A DNA stretch of 22,349 nucleotides from Cacconaster sp045599325 (GCA_045599325.1 JAZRVT010000029.1:1-22349), one strand, 5' to 3'. Positions 6,836 through 16,301 are shown, numbered from the stretch's first letter. The notes: generated by a model from the letters alone, not told the origin. Translations and numbers: made by a program.

Positions 6836-7351
6836 ATGTCCCTCATCACACCTGATTTCGGACTGATGTTCTGGATGGTGCTGATTTTCGGCATCCTCTT
6901 CTTCGTCCTTGCCAAATTCGGCTTTCCGATCATCACAGGGATGGTCGACAAGCGCAACGAGCGCATAAATGAAAGCATCGGCAAGGCGAAGGAGGCCGAG
7001 ATGAAGCTCTCGCTGCTTGCTGATGAGCAGAAGCAGATGATCGAAGAGGCACGGAAGGAACACGCCCGCATCCTTAACGAAGCGGCCGACACTCGCGACA
7101 GGATCGTGACCGAGGCCCGCGAAAAAGCACGCGAAGAGACCGCGGCAATGATTGCCAGGGCCCGCGAAGAGATTGCCCTCGAAAAGGAGAGCGCTATGCG
7201 CAGCGTACGCCGCGAAGTCGCCTCACTGTCAGTGGAGATTGCCGAAAAGCTTGTCCGCCACGACCTCGAGGAGACTCAGAAACAGGAGGATCTCATCGCC
7301 TCACTCATCGACGAGGCGAAGAGACAGAGAGACTCACAGATGATAAACTAG
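6836..7351 (+). CDS. atpF: F1Fo ATP synthase subunit b
   Basis: A 171-aa peripheral stalk subunit. One N-terminal membrane helix ('FWMVLIFGILFFVLAKFGFPI', about residues 12-32) is followed by a long charged coiled coil rich in E, K, R and A, with the typical 'MVDKRNERINESIGKAKEAE' start and a C-terminal 'SVEIAEKLVRHDLEETQKQ' that binds delta. All are normal for the bacterial b subunit, which holds F1 against Fo. It starts 6 bp after atpE and ends 7 bp before atpH. Confidence 0.96.
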   Translation: MSLITPDFGLMFWMVLIFGILFFVLAKFGFPIITGMVDKRNERINESIGKAKEAEMKLSLLADEQKQMIEEARKEHARILNEAADTRDRIVTEAREKAREETAAMIARAREEIALEKESAMRSVRREVASLSVEIAEKLVRHDLEETQKQEDLIASLIDEAKRQRDSQMIN

Positions 7352-7358
7352 CAGAACA

Positions 7359-7853
7359 ATGAATTCAGGCCTCATTTCGTCGCGCTATGCGACAGCGCTG
7401 CTTCAGTTCGCACGCGAAGAGAATGTCGCAGGAGATGTCTACTCCGACGCTCTGGCGCTGCTTGCGGCGCTTGACGACGAGCAGGCGCTCCCCGGCTGCA
7501 TTGACAAGTGCACTGACCAGACGCGCACATTCATCTCGCTCGTCATCAAGAACGGCAGGGTCGAGTGCCTGAAGCCGATTCTGCGGAGGTTCATCACTCT
7601 CTACCGCAAATCCGAGGGCATCACGAAAGCCGCCCTCACTGTGGCTGCCCCTTCACCGCAGCTGGAGGAAAGGCTCCAGGAACTCCTCAGGGAACGCGGC
7701 CTCAGGAAAGTGGAGTTCGAGAGCACGGTCGACCCCGGCCTGCTCGGAGGATTCGTGCTTCAGGTAGACGACCTGAGGCTTGACGCATCCCTCAGACGCG
7801 GACTCCTCAGCATTCAGAAAGAATTTGAAGACAAAAACAGAAAACTGTTGTAG
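7359..7853 (+). CDS. atpH: F1Fo ATP synthase subunit delta
   Basis: A 164-aa OSCP/delta subunit that joins the peripheral stalk to the top of F1. The N-terminal helical domain starts 'SSRYATALLQFAREENV', and the C-terminal signature 'STVDPGLLGGFVLQVDDLRLDASLR' is complete. It is somewhat shorter than the 177-aa E. coli protein but within the family range. It starts 7 bp after atpF and ends 2 bp before atpA. Confidence 0.95.
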   Translation: MNSGLISSRYATALLQFAREENVAGDVYSDALALLAALDDEQALPGCIDKCTDQTRTFISLVIKNGRVECLKPILRRFITLYRKSEGITKAALTVAAPSPQLEERLQELLRERGLRKVEFESTVDPGLLGGFVLQVDDLRLDASLRRGLLSIQKEFEDKNRKLL

Positions 7854-7855
7854 CA

Positions 7856-9442
<1,587 letters not shown>

Positions 9443-9443
9443 T

Positions 9444-10319
9444 ATGGCATCACTCAAGGAGACCAAGACCCGCATCGCCTCTGTAAAGAGCACCCTGAAG
9501 ATCACTTCCGCAATGAAGATGGTCTCCGCGGCCAAGCTTCACCGCGCGCAGCAGGCCATCGGGAATATGGTCCCTTACCAGGAGAAACTCCACGGAATAC
9601 TTGACCACCTTCTCTCCTCTGAGAAGGTGCGCAGCGCCGTCTCCACACCACTCGTCAGCGGAGGCTCAGGGAAACGCGTCGCCATCGTGGCCTTTTCTTC
9701 CAACAGCTCTCTCTGCGGCGGATTCAACTCCACCGCCGTGCGTTCTCTTATGAATGAACTCGACGCCCTCAGGAAGGAGGGCGTCAGCCAGGATATGGTG
9801 GACCTCTATGCGGTCGGCCGCAAGATAGCGGAAGCTGCCCGCAAGATCGGCCTCACCCCGAAGGCGGACCTCTCGGCAATGGTCGACAAGCCTACTTACG
9901 AGGCAGCCGCCTCACTTGGCAGGACACTCTCCGACAGCTTCTGCAACGGAGATGCCGGCAGGGTCATCCTCCTCTACAACCACTACAAATCCAACTCCTC
10001 CCAGCCGCCGGTGCGCGACACCTATCTGCCGCTCGCACTCCCGAAGGGAGAATCATCGGAAGCTGACGATGACATCATTGTCGAACCCGACAGGGTTTCA
10101 GTGGTGGAAACCCTGCTTCCTAAAGTACTTATGCTCAAGGTCTACACTGTCCTGATGGACACTTACGCCGCAGAGCACGCCGCACGCACCGTCGCAATGC
10201 AGCTTGCAAGCGACAATGCCGACGAGCTTCTCGAGGAACTCACCCTCGAATACAACAAGCGCCGCCAGCAGGCGATCACGAGCGAACTGCTTGACATCGT
10301 AGGCGGCACTATGGCCTAG
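9444..10319 (+). CDS. atpG: F1Fo ATP synthase subunit gamma
   Basis: A 291-aa central rotor shaft. The N-terminal coiled-coil helix 'RIASVKSTLKITSAMKMVSA' and the C-terminal helix 'EYNKRRQQAITSELLDIVGG' both match the family, and together form the antiparallel coiled coil inside the alpha3beta3 ring. The central Rossmann-like domain is intact. It is the last ATP synthase gene. The next gene begins 25 bp further on with no terminator between. Confidence 0.97.
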   Translation: MASLKETKTRIASVKSTLKITSAMKMVSAAKLHRAQQAIGNMVPYQEKLHGILDHLLSSEKVRSAVSTPLVSGGSGKRVAIVAFSSNSSLCGGFNSTAVRSLMNELDALRKEGVSQDMVDLYAVGRKIAEAARKIGLTPKADLSAMVDKPTYEAAASLGRTLSDSFCNGDAGRVILLYNHYKSNSSQPPVRDTYLPLALPKGESSEADDDIIVEPDRVSVVETLLPKVLMLKVYTVLMDTYAAEHAARTVAMQLASDNADELLEELTLEYNKRRQQAITSELLDIVGGTMA

Positions 10320-10344
10320 CCATAATAATTAAATACTTCATACA

Positions 10345-11400
10345 ATGAAAAAGGCCTTATTATTCATTGCCGGCTGCATGCTCTTTGCAGCCTGCTCGAA
10401 CAACTATGTCCTCGACGGTACAATCAGTTCTTCGAAGATTCTTGAGAGCAATCCGTCAACTGCAGTGCTTTTGGATCCGGAAGCCAATTCTGCTGTTGAC
10501 TCCTGCGCAATCGTTGACGGCAAATTCCACTTCGAGGGACCGTCATCAACTGAAATTATGTACAGTGTGGCAATTGCCGGGCCTGACGGAAGCGCAAGGC
10601 CTTTGAGCATCGCCAAGTTCGTTCCTGAGAAAGGCAATATCACAATGGACCTGGGCGATGAGGAGTGCACAGTCACAGGCAGTGCCATCAATAACGCCCT
10701 TGACAGTTTCCTCAAGGAGACCTCTGCCCTCATCGCCGCCCTCAGAGCAACAGATGATGAGAACGAGGCAGATGAGCTCTACAAGAAGTACGATGACCTC
10801 AACCTGAAACTGTTCGAAGACAACAAGGACAACATCCTCGGCCTTCAGGGTCTGAAGAGCATCATCTACGACCTCTCAAGCGAAGATATCGAAGAAAAGC
10901 TCCAGGGAGCCCCTGAGTTCATCACCTCTAACAGGACAGTCGCAAAGGTCAGGGAAGCCAAGCTCAAGGAAGCCGCAACCGGTGAAGGCAAGATGTTCGT
11001 TGATTTTGAAGGCAAGACCCCTGCCGGCGAGCCTGCAAAGCTCTCCGACTTCGTAGGCAAGGGCTGGTACACCCTCGTCGACTTCTGGGCACCGTGGTGC
11101 GGCCCGTGCAAGGCTGAGATACCTAACGTAAAGGCTCTCAACGACAAGTACGCCGGAGAGAAATTCAAGGTTCTCGGCGTTGCAGTCTGGGATTACGAAG
11201 GATACTCAAAGGAGGAAGTGATGGCACAGCTCGGAATGACCTGGGACGAGATATTTATGGGTGAGGACAATTCAGCCACCGATGCATACGGCATCGTAGG
11301 AATCCCTCACATCATCCTCTTCGGTCCGGACGGCACTGTCGTCAAGAGAAACCTCCGCGGCGAAGAGCTGACATCCACAGTAGCGGCACTTTTTGAATAA
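10345..11400 (+). CDS. TlpA-like thioredoxin-fold lipoprotein with DUF4369 domain
   Basis: A 351-aa exported protein. The N-terminus 'MKKALLFIAGCMLFAACSNN' is a lipoprotein signal peptide with lipobox FAAC. Residues about 22-120 resemble the DUF4369 beta-rich domain found at the front of many Bacteroidetes TlpA-like proteins. A helical linker follows, and the AhpC/TlpA thioredoxin domain spans about 215-350 with the active site 'WCGPC' (C252, C255) and the cis-proline region 'GIVGIPHIILF'. Such proteins act in the envelope as thiol-disulfide reductases or oxidases; the partner is not shown by the sequence. It lies 25 bp after atpG and 5 bp before the M28 peptidase gene, all on one strand. Confidence 0.92.
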   Translation: MKKALLFIAGCMLFAACSNNYVLDGTISSSKILESNPSTAVLLDPEANSAVDSCAIVDGKFHFEGPSSTEIMYSVAIAGPDGSARPLSIAKFVPEKGNITMDLGDEECTVTGSAINNALDSFLKETSALIAALRATDDENEADELYKKYDDLNLKLFEDNKDNILGLQGLKSIIYDLSSEDIEEKLQGAPEFITSNRTVAKVREAKLKEAATGEGKMFVDFEGKTPAGEPAKLSDFVGKGWYTLVDFWAPWCGPCKAEIPNVKALNDKYAGEKFKVLGVAVWDYEGYSKEEVMAQLGMTWDEIFMGEDNSATDAYGIVGIPHIILFGPDGTVVKRNLRGEELTSTVAALFE

Positions 11401-11405
11401 ACGGT

Positions 11406-12812
11406 ATGAACACCCACAGAAGATTCAAAGAGACCGCCATCATTCTCGCCGGTGCTATGATTCTGACAATGTGCACACCTGAGCCAGACTACGGAGCGCT
11501 CTTCAGGGAGGATGTGAAGAACCTCTCAAGCGAGGAGTTCTGCGGCCGCAGCGTCTACGGCAACGGCGACATCAAGGCTGCCAGCTATATCATCGACCGC
11601 CTCTGCGGAATCGACGGAATCGTGCCGCTCGGCACCCACGGCATAGACCAGGAGGCAGTGGCAGTATTCCCTCCATACAAGAGTGCAGTTTCACCTGCCG
11701 GCAAAGGCCGCTGGGCCGAAACAGACGGTGCGGACAAATACCTTCCTTTCCTTCAGCATTTCCAGTTCCCTATGAATGTGATGCGCGGCGACATGGCCGT
11801 ATCCGTCGACGGCAAGGAGCTGCGCCCGACCTATGATTTTACAGCAAAGGAGTTCTCCCCATCCTGCCACGGCGAGTTCAAGCTGGCCTATATGCCAGAC
11901 TCTCTCGTCACTGAGGAGCAGTTCGTCAAATGGCTTGATGAAGGCGGATTCGAGGAGAGTTTCGTTGTGGTGAACTGGCCGGCATACAAGGAACTGCCTG
12001 CCCACCCTTTCGAACGCTATATCCCTTACCTGGGCAAGCTTCAGCACGTTGCCGGCATCATCCTCAAGGACAAGGAGATCTTCCCTTATTTCAAGGCAAG
12101 AAGCTACTACACCACCAATATGCCTGTGCTGATGGTCACCGAGGAGTTCCCTGAGGAAGCCTCCACCATCAAGGTTGACATCGATGCTGAGATGCTCGCC
12201 ACCCGCGACGCGCACAATGTGATCGCCTGGCTGCCGGGCACTGACGGAGGTGACGGATACTGCACCTTCATCGCCCACTATGACCATCTCGGTCTGATGG
12301 GCCGCGACAACCTCTACCCGGGTGCTAATGACAACGCCTCGGGCGCCGCTATGCTGCTCGACCTGGCCCGCTGGTTCAGCAGCCACAGGCCGAAAACCAG
12401 CATCCAGTTCATTTTTCTGGATGCCGAGGAGACCAACCTGCTCGGAGCATATTACTACTGCGGCAATCCGCGCCTTGACCTCGCCAAGTGCAAGTATCTG
12501 ATCAATGTGGATATGGTGGCTGACGACAGCGACCACCTCGCAACTGAGATAACTCCTTCAGGCGAAGCCGGCCTCGAGCGGTTCCGTGAGATCAACGCCT
12601 CGGGCGACTTCCCGCCGTTCGACCTCGCTCTCCAGGAGAACACGGACAACAGCGACCACTACGCATTCGGCGAATACGGGGTGCCTGCCATCTATTTCTC
12701 CACGGAAGGAAGCATACTCCAGCACTATCACTCCCCGCGAGACAGCTACGATAACACACGCTACGATAACTTTGACAGACTCTTCAACCTGCTGACCAAA
12801 TTCGTAGAATAA
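11406..12812 (+). CDS. M28-family zinc metallopeptidase, exported
   Basis: A 468-aa protein. A basic N-terminus and hydrophobic segment end at 'LTMCTPEPD', which could be a loose lipobox (Met before Cys is unusual) or a plain signal peptide. The M28 di-zinc centre is complete: H291 and D293 in 'AHYDHLG', D309 in 'PGANDNASG', E341-E342 in 'LDAEETNLLGA', D369 in 'INVDMV', and H442 in 'HYHSPRDS'. Members of this group are aminopeptidases or glutaminyl-cyclase-like enzymes acting on peptides in the envelope or outside the cell. Residues about 60-230 before the catalytic core are likely an inserted or PA-like region with no motif I recognise. It is tightly packed between the TlpA-like gene and the transporter gene. 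Confidence 0.9.
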   Translation: MNTHRRFKETAIILAGAMILTMCTPEPDYGALFREDVKNLSSEEFCGRSVYGNGDIKAASYIIDRLCGIDGIVPLGTHGIDQEAVAVFPPYKSAVSPAGKGRWAETDGADKYLPFLQHFQFPMNVMRGDMAVSVDGKELRPTYDFTAKEFSPSCHGEFKLAYMPDSLVTEEQFVKWLDEGGFEESFVVVNWPAYKELPAHPFERYIPYLGKLQHVAGIILKDKEIFPYFKARSYYTTNMPVLMVTEEFPEEASTIKVDIDAEMLATRDAHNVIAWLPGTDGGDGYCTFIAHYDHLGLMGRDNLYPGANDNASGAAMLLDLARWFSSHRPKTSIQFIFLDAEETNLLGAYYYCGNPRLDLAKCKYLINVDMVADDSDHLATEITPSGEAGLERFREINASGDFPPFDLALQENTDNSDHYAFGEYGVPAIYFSTEGSILQHYHSPRDSYDNTRYDNFDRLFNLLTKFVE

Positions 12813-12826
12813 TCACCCGCTGGAAG

Positions 12827-14284
12827 ATGTCCGGGAAAAAGGTCAACATAAGATACTGCATCCTGCTGCCTGTCGTCCTTGCAGTGACGGCGCTGCTGTG
12901 GTTTGTCCCGGCCGGCTGGCTCGGCTTGCCCGGCCTGACGCCCGTCCAGCAGCGGATGATTGCGATATTCGTCTTCGCCGCGCTGATGTGGATGATGGAG
13001 ATCATCCCGAACTGGGCCACTTCGGTCCTCGTGATAGTGGTGATGCTGCTTACCGTCTCGGACAACGGCTTCAGTTTCCTGTGCAGGCCTGAAGCCGGAA
13101 AGCTGGTCGAGTTCCGGAGCATAATGGCCGCTTTCGCAGACCCGGTCATAATGCTCTTCCTCGGAGGGTTCGTGATGGCTGCCGTCGCATCGAAGTTCGG
13201 TATGGACGCCATCATCGCGAAGGCTCTGCTGGGACTTTTCGGCAAGAGGCCGAAAATGGTGCTGCTCGGATTCCTCATCACCATCTCGATGTTCTCGATG
13301 TTTATGAGCGACACCGCCACTGCGGCTATGATGTTCGCATTCCTGGCGCCTGTGCTCAAATCGCTTCCTGACGACGAGAAGGGGAAGGTTGGCCTGACGC
13401 TTGCCATCCCTGTGGCGTCCAACCTCGGCGGTATGGGCACCCCGATCGGCACCCCGCCGAACGCAATCGCCATCGGTGCTCTCGAGAACGCGGGCTACAG
13501 GATCGGCTTCCTCGACTGGATGCTGAGAATGGTCCCGCTAGTGCTGGTGATGATCCTCTTCGCCTGGTTCCTGCTCTCAAGGCTCTTCCCTTTCAAGAGC
13601 AGCAGCATAGAGATAAAGATAGAGACCGACGGCCACAGGAAGACCTGGAAGGACTATGTGGCCTGGATCACATTCTTCGGCACTATCCTCCTCTGGATGA
13701 CCGAGGGGCTCACCGGCCTGAACTCCAACATTGTGGCGCTTATACCTGTGGCGGTCTTCACCTGCACCGGCCTCTTCGGCAAGGATGACATCGGCAAGAT
13801 CAACTGGAGCATCCTCTGGCTGGTCGCCGGCGGATTCGCGCTCGGCACCGGGCTGAGCAAGACAGGACTGGCGGCGGCGCTGATAGGCGCCATTCCGTTC
13901 AGTTCGATGAATGTGGTGGCAGTCATCATCATAGCAGGCTGCATCTGCTTCTTCCTCTCGACCTTCATCAGCAACAGCGCAACAGCCTCGCTGCTGGTGC
14001 CTATCCTGGTGGTCGTCGGAACTGCGATGGCCGACCAGGCCTCAGCCAACAACGCACAGTTCCTCAGTCTCGGCGGAATGCAGGCTATGGTTCCGTTCAT
14101 CGCGGTCTGCGCCTCACTGGCGATGGTCCTCCCTATCTCCACCCCTTCCAACGCAATAGCCTCCTCCACCGGCCTTGTCAAGACAGGCCAGATGGCAAGG
14201 GTGGGGCTTACAATCGGTTCTGTGGGCTTTATCCTCGGATACCTGCTGCTCACCAGAATCCTCCCGTTTTCAATGACAATATAA
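12827..14284 (+). CDS. DASS/SLC13-family sodium-coupled anion transporter
   Basis: A 485-aa inner-membrane protein with about 11-12 hydrophobic segments. It matches the divalent anion:Na+ symporter family: the N-terminal 'MWMMEIIPNWATSVLVIVV', the first Na+-site hairpin 'MSDTATAAMM' (S161-D162-T163, the usual SNT being SDT here) and the second 'SNSATASLLVPI' (S382-N383-S384), followed by 'LPISTPSNAIASSTG'. Substrates of the family include C4-dicarboxylates, citrate, sulfate and phosphate, and the sequence alone does not separate these. It starts 14 bp after the M28 gene stop. Confidence 0.9.
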   Translation: MSGKKVNIRYCILLPVVLAVTALLWFVPAGWLGLPGLTPVQQRMIAIFVFAALMWMMEIIPNWATSVLVIVVMLLTVSDNGFSFLCRPEAGKLVEFRSIMAAFADPVIMLFLGGFVMAAVASKFGMDAIIAKALLGLFGKRPKMVLLGFLITISMFSMFMSDTATAAMMFAFLAPVLKSLPDDEKGKVGLTLAIPVASNLGGMGTPIGTPPNAIAIGALENAGYRIGFLDWMLRMVPLVLVMILFAWFLLSRLFPFKSSSIEIKIETDGHRKTWKDYVAWITFFGTILLWMTEGLTGLNSNIVALIPVAVFTCTGLFGKDDIGKINWSILWLVAGGFALGTGLSKTGLAAALIGAIPFSSMNVVAVIIIAGCICFFLSTFISNSATASLLVPILVVVGTAMADQASANNAQFLSLGGMQAMVPFIAVCASLAMVLPISTPSNAIASSTGLVKTGQMARVGLTIGSVGFILGYLLLTRILPFSMTI

Positions 14285-14294
14285 TTCAACAGAT

Positions 14295-14660
14295 ATGAGC
14301 ACCTTAGGCAACATTCTCTGGTTCATCCTCGGCGGTTTCATCGTTGCAGGCCTCTATTTCATCTGCGGACTGATACTTTGCATCACTATCATCGGCATAC
14401 CGGTGGGAGTGCAGCTGCTGAAGATCGGCGCACTGGCCTGCTGCCCGTTCGGCAGGACTGTGACCACCAAGGACAGCCCGGGCTGTCTTTCAACCGTCTG
14501 CACGATAATCTGGATCATCGGCGGCTGGTGGGAGATCGCCATCCTCCACCTCATCCTCGCAGGAATCTTCGCTATCACCATCATCGGCATCCCGTTCGCC
14601 AAGGCGCACTGGCGTCTCATGAAGATGAGCTTTATGCCTATGGTCCTCTCAACGAAATGA
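14295..14660 (+). CDS. YccF-family inner membrane protein
   Basis: A 121-aa membrane protein with two repeated halves, each with the signature 'CITIIGIPVGVQLLKIG' (first half) and 'AITIIGIPFAKAHWRLMKM' (second half), joined by 'CPFGRTVTTKDSPG'. This is the YccF (DUF307) pattern. The molecular role of the family is not established. It lies 10 bp after the DASS transporter and 19 bp before the serine hydrolase. Confidence 0.88.
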   Translation: MSTLGNILWFILGGFIVAGLYFICGLILCITIIGIPVGVQLLKIGALACCPFGRTVTTKDSPGCLSTVCTIIWIIGGWWEIAILHLILAGIFAITIIGIPFAKAHWRLMKMSFMPMVLSTK

Positions 14661-14679
14661 TAAAACAGAATCCCATACT

Positions 14680-15771
14680 ATGAAAAAAATCGCTCTCATC
14701 TTCACAGCAGCTCTGCTCGTATGCAGCTGCGGCCAGAAAGCAAATGATGCCGACAAGGCTCTCATAGCAAGCCTCGACTCCCTCTTCACTGCAGAATATG
14801 CAGCAGACGGCCCCGGTGCGGCTGTCATCGTTCTCCGCGGCAATGACGTGATCTTCGACAAGGGCTACGGCATCGCAGACCTCGGCACCGGCGCAAAGAT
14901 CGACGGGAACACCTTCTTCAACATCGCTTCAATGTCGAAGCAGTTCACCGCTGTCGCAATAATGCAGCTGGCAGAGCAGGGACTTCTCAGCGTGACTGAC
15001 CCTGTCACGAAGTACTGTCCTGAATTCACCGGCCCTATCTGGGAAGGCATAGAGATCCGCCATCTGCTGGCCCACTCATCAGGCATCCCTGACGCACGAG
15101 GCAACTACACCCGCGAGGAGAAGGTTCAGGCCACTGATGAACTGGCTCTCGCCTATATGGACACACTGAGCTTCGTCAACTTCGCTCCTGGCGAGGCATA
15201 CGAGTATATGAACCCTACCTTCGTCCTGCTCGGCGAGATTGTATCCCGCGTAAGCGGACAGGAGTTCGGCGAATATATGCACGACCACGTGTTCGTCCCT
15301 GCAGGAATGGAGCAGACCCTCTATTATGTCCCCGGCCAGGAGGAGAACATCCCTAACATGGCCCACGGCTATGACCTCAACGCTGAGACAGGCGAATGGA
15401 CAGAGGATGACTTCGGAGAGTCTACATTCTTCGCAACCCGCCCTGACGGAGGCATCTACACCTCAACCCACGAGTTCGTCAAATGGGAGCTCGCACTCCG
15501 CGAGGGCAAAGTCATCAGCGCCGAATCTCTCCGCGAAGCGATGACTCCGAAGACCGCCATCGACGAGAACGAGTCCTACTGCTACGGCTGGATCAACCAG
15601 ACCAGCAAGATCGCTGGCAAGGTTGTAATCTACCACAACGGCGGCAACGGCGGCTTCCGCAGCACAGGCCTCCGCTACCCGGAAGACCAGATTCTCGTGG
15701 CAGTCTTCTGCAACAGAGATGACTTCGAGTGGTTCGTCTTCAAGGACAAAGTCGAGGAGATGCTCTTCTAG
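14680..15771 (+). CDS. beta-lactamase-fold serine hydrolase lipoprotein
   Basis: A 363-aa exported protein. 'MKKIALIFTAALLVCSCGQK' is a lipoprotein signal peptide with the modified Cys in 'VCSC'. The class C beta-lactamase/DD-peptidase fold is shown by the nucleophile motif S84-M-S-K87 ('IASMSKQFTAVA'), the Tyr motif Y176-M-N178 ('YEYMNPTF'), and the third box 'HNGGNGGF' beginning at H319. These proteins (Pfam Beta-lactamase, PF00144) act on peptidoglycan peptides, esters or D-amino-acid peptides; there is no reason to call it a resistance enzyme. It is the last gene of the plus-strand run and is followed 11 bp later by a strong terminator. Confidence 0.92.
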   Translation: MKKIALIFTAALLVCSCGQKANDADKALIASLDSLFTAEYAADGPGAAVIVLRGNDVIFDKGYGIADLGTGAKIDGNTFFNIASMSKQFTAVAIMQLAEQGLLSVTDPVTKYCPEFTGPIWEGIEIRHLLAHSSGIPDARGNYTREEKVQATDELALAYMDTLSFVNFAPGEAYEYMNPTFVLLGEIVSRVSGQEFGEYMHDHVFVPAGMEQTLYYVPGQEENIPNMAHGYDLNAETGEWTEDDFGESTFFATRPDGGIYTSTHEFVKWELALREGKVISAESLREAMTPKTAIDENESYCYGWINQTSKIAGKVVIYHNGGNGGFRSTGLRYPEDQILVAVFCNRDDFEWFVFKDKVEEMLF

Positions 15772-15782
15772 GATTACCTCTT

Positions 15783-15818
15783 AGGCCGACTAAAAAGGGT
15801 CGGCCTTTCCCTTTTTAG
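15783..15818 (+). terminator. rho-independent terminator ending the plus-strand gene run
   Basis: AGGCCGAC (15783-15790) pairs perfectly with GTCGGCCT (15799-15806), followed by TTCCCTTTTT. A second perfect pair, CTAAAAAGGG (15790-15799) with CCCTTTTTAG (15809-15818), overlaps the first, so two different hairpins can form. The first is the better terminator. Confidence 0.85.
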
Positions 15819-15819
15819 A

Positions 15820-16007
15820 GCGGAGCTCCGCAGCGGCAGCAGCCTGCCTCGCAGAGGACTCCGCTCACTTTGTTCGCTCCGGCCTTCCCACCGTTTCCTG
15901 CGTCCCGCTACCGCGGAACTTGTCTCCGGCGGGCCCCTCCCTCTTTACGGGTCCGAGGGCGGACACGCCTCTGCGAGGCAGCTGCTGACCGCTTTGCTGC
16001 GCTCCGT
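15820..16007. repeat. GC-rich imperfect inverted repeat
   Basis: CTGCCTCGCAGAGG (15844-15857) is matched by its exact reverse complement at 15968-15981. The similarity extends outward to about 38 bp per arm (about 15820-15857 and 15968-16006) with a few changes. The region between the arms (about 110 bp) holds CCGCTCACTTTGTTCGCTCC, which resembles CCGCTTTGCTGCGCTCC in the right arm. No gene is seen. It could be a mobile palindromic element of the REP or MITE kind. It marks the border between the high-GC core genes and the lower-GC CRISPR locus. Confidence 0.6.
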
Positions 16008-16105
16008 GCCGTCAACTGCGATATACTTTCTCGAGTACGCGCAAGGGCCACGAGTCCGAACTCTACATTGCCTTTCACATTGGTCTTGAGGTGACCTTGA
16101 TTGTT
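16007..16105 (-). pseudogene. possible coding remnant, family not recognised
   Basis: One minus-strand frame reads 'NNQGHLKTNVKGNVEFGLV' and then 'ALARTRESISQLTA', which has the composition of real protein and resembles the C-terminal end of a transposase, but I cannot name a family. Upstream, the frame runs through the tracrRNA gene, which cannot be its true start; downstream it runs into the inverted repeat. If it is genuine it is a fragment only. Confidence 0.25.
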
Positions 16106-16163
16106 CGCTGGCAGTGGACTCATACACGAGATCCAATGTCCAATTTGTAATATAGATAGTAAT

Positions 16164-16242
16164 AAAAAAGCCACCGTTGAAGGACGATGGCAACCTAGTG
16201 TTTTCACAACGGAATAATCCTTATTGTGATTTGCTTTCAAGT
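16164..16242 (-). ncRNA. tracrRNA of the type II-C CRISPR system
   Basis: On the minus strand the predicted RNA begins near 16242 with the anti-repeat (16240-16224). Its 17 nt are complementary to positions 2-18 of the crRNA-sense repeat, and position 1 adds a G-U pair. The next part, 'AAGGATTATTCC' and 'GTTGTGAAAAC', matches the nexus region I know from other Bacteroidetes II-C tracrRNAs. The RNA ends in a GCCATCGT/ACGGTGGC hairpin (16170-16191) and six T residues (plus-strand A, 16164-16169). Estimated length is about 79 nt. It forms the dual guide with crRNA and is needed for Cas9 action. It is transcribed away from cas9. Complementarity stops close to the predicted start, so little of the RNA lies upstream of the duplex. 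Confidence 0.88.
16170..16191 (-). terminator. terminator hairpin of tracrRNA
   Basis: GCCATCGT pairs with ACGGTGGC (one G-U pair) around a CCTTCA loop and is followed by six T residues on the minus strand. Confidence 0.85.
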
Positions 16243-16246
16243 TTTA

Positions 16247-16277
16247 CAAAGATATAACCTTTCTTTCTACTATGCAA
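16247..16277 (-). promoter_or_regulatory. Bacteroidetes-type promoter of tracrRNA
   Basis: On the minus strand TTG (16277-16275), 20 bp, then TATCTTTG (16254-16247), fitting TTTG-N19-21-TAnnTTTG except the first T of the -33 box. The predicted start, about 5 nt downstream, falls at the edge of the anti-repeat. The -7 box plus the next two bases, TATCTTTGTA, differs by one base from TACCTTTGTA in the CRISPR repeats. Confidence 0.7.
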
Positions 16278-16301
16278 TAGGTCATTTAGCATATTTTTTA
16301 T

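Noticed and set aside
11691..12536. 281-codon open frame antisense to the M28 peptidase gene
   Set aside because: It is a shadow of a gene with a complete zinc-site set.
12784..14289. Two long minus-strand frames across the DASS transporter gene
   Set aside because: They are mirror frames of a membrane protein gene, lacking any motif of their own.
14680..15771. Antibiotic-resistance beta-lactamase
   Set aside because: The motifs define only the broad serine hydrolase fold, and the context is an ordinary lipoprotein gene in a housekeeping run.
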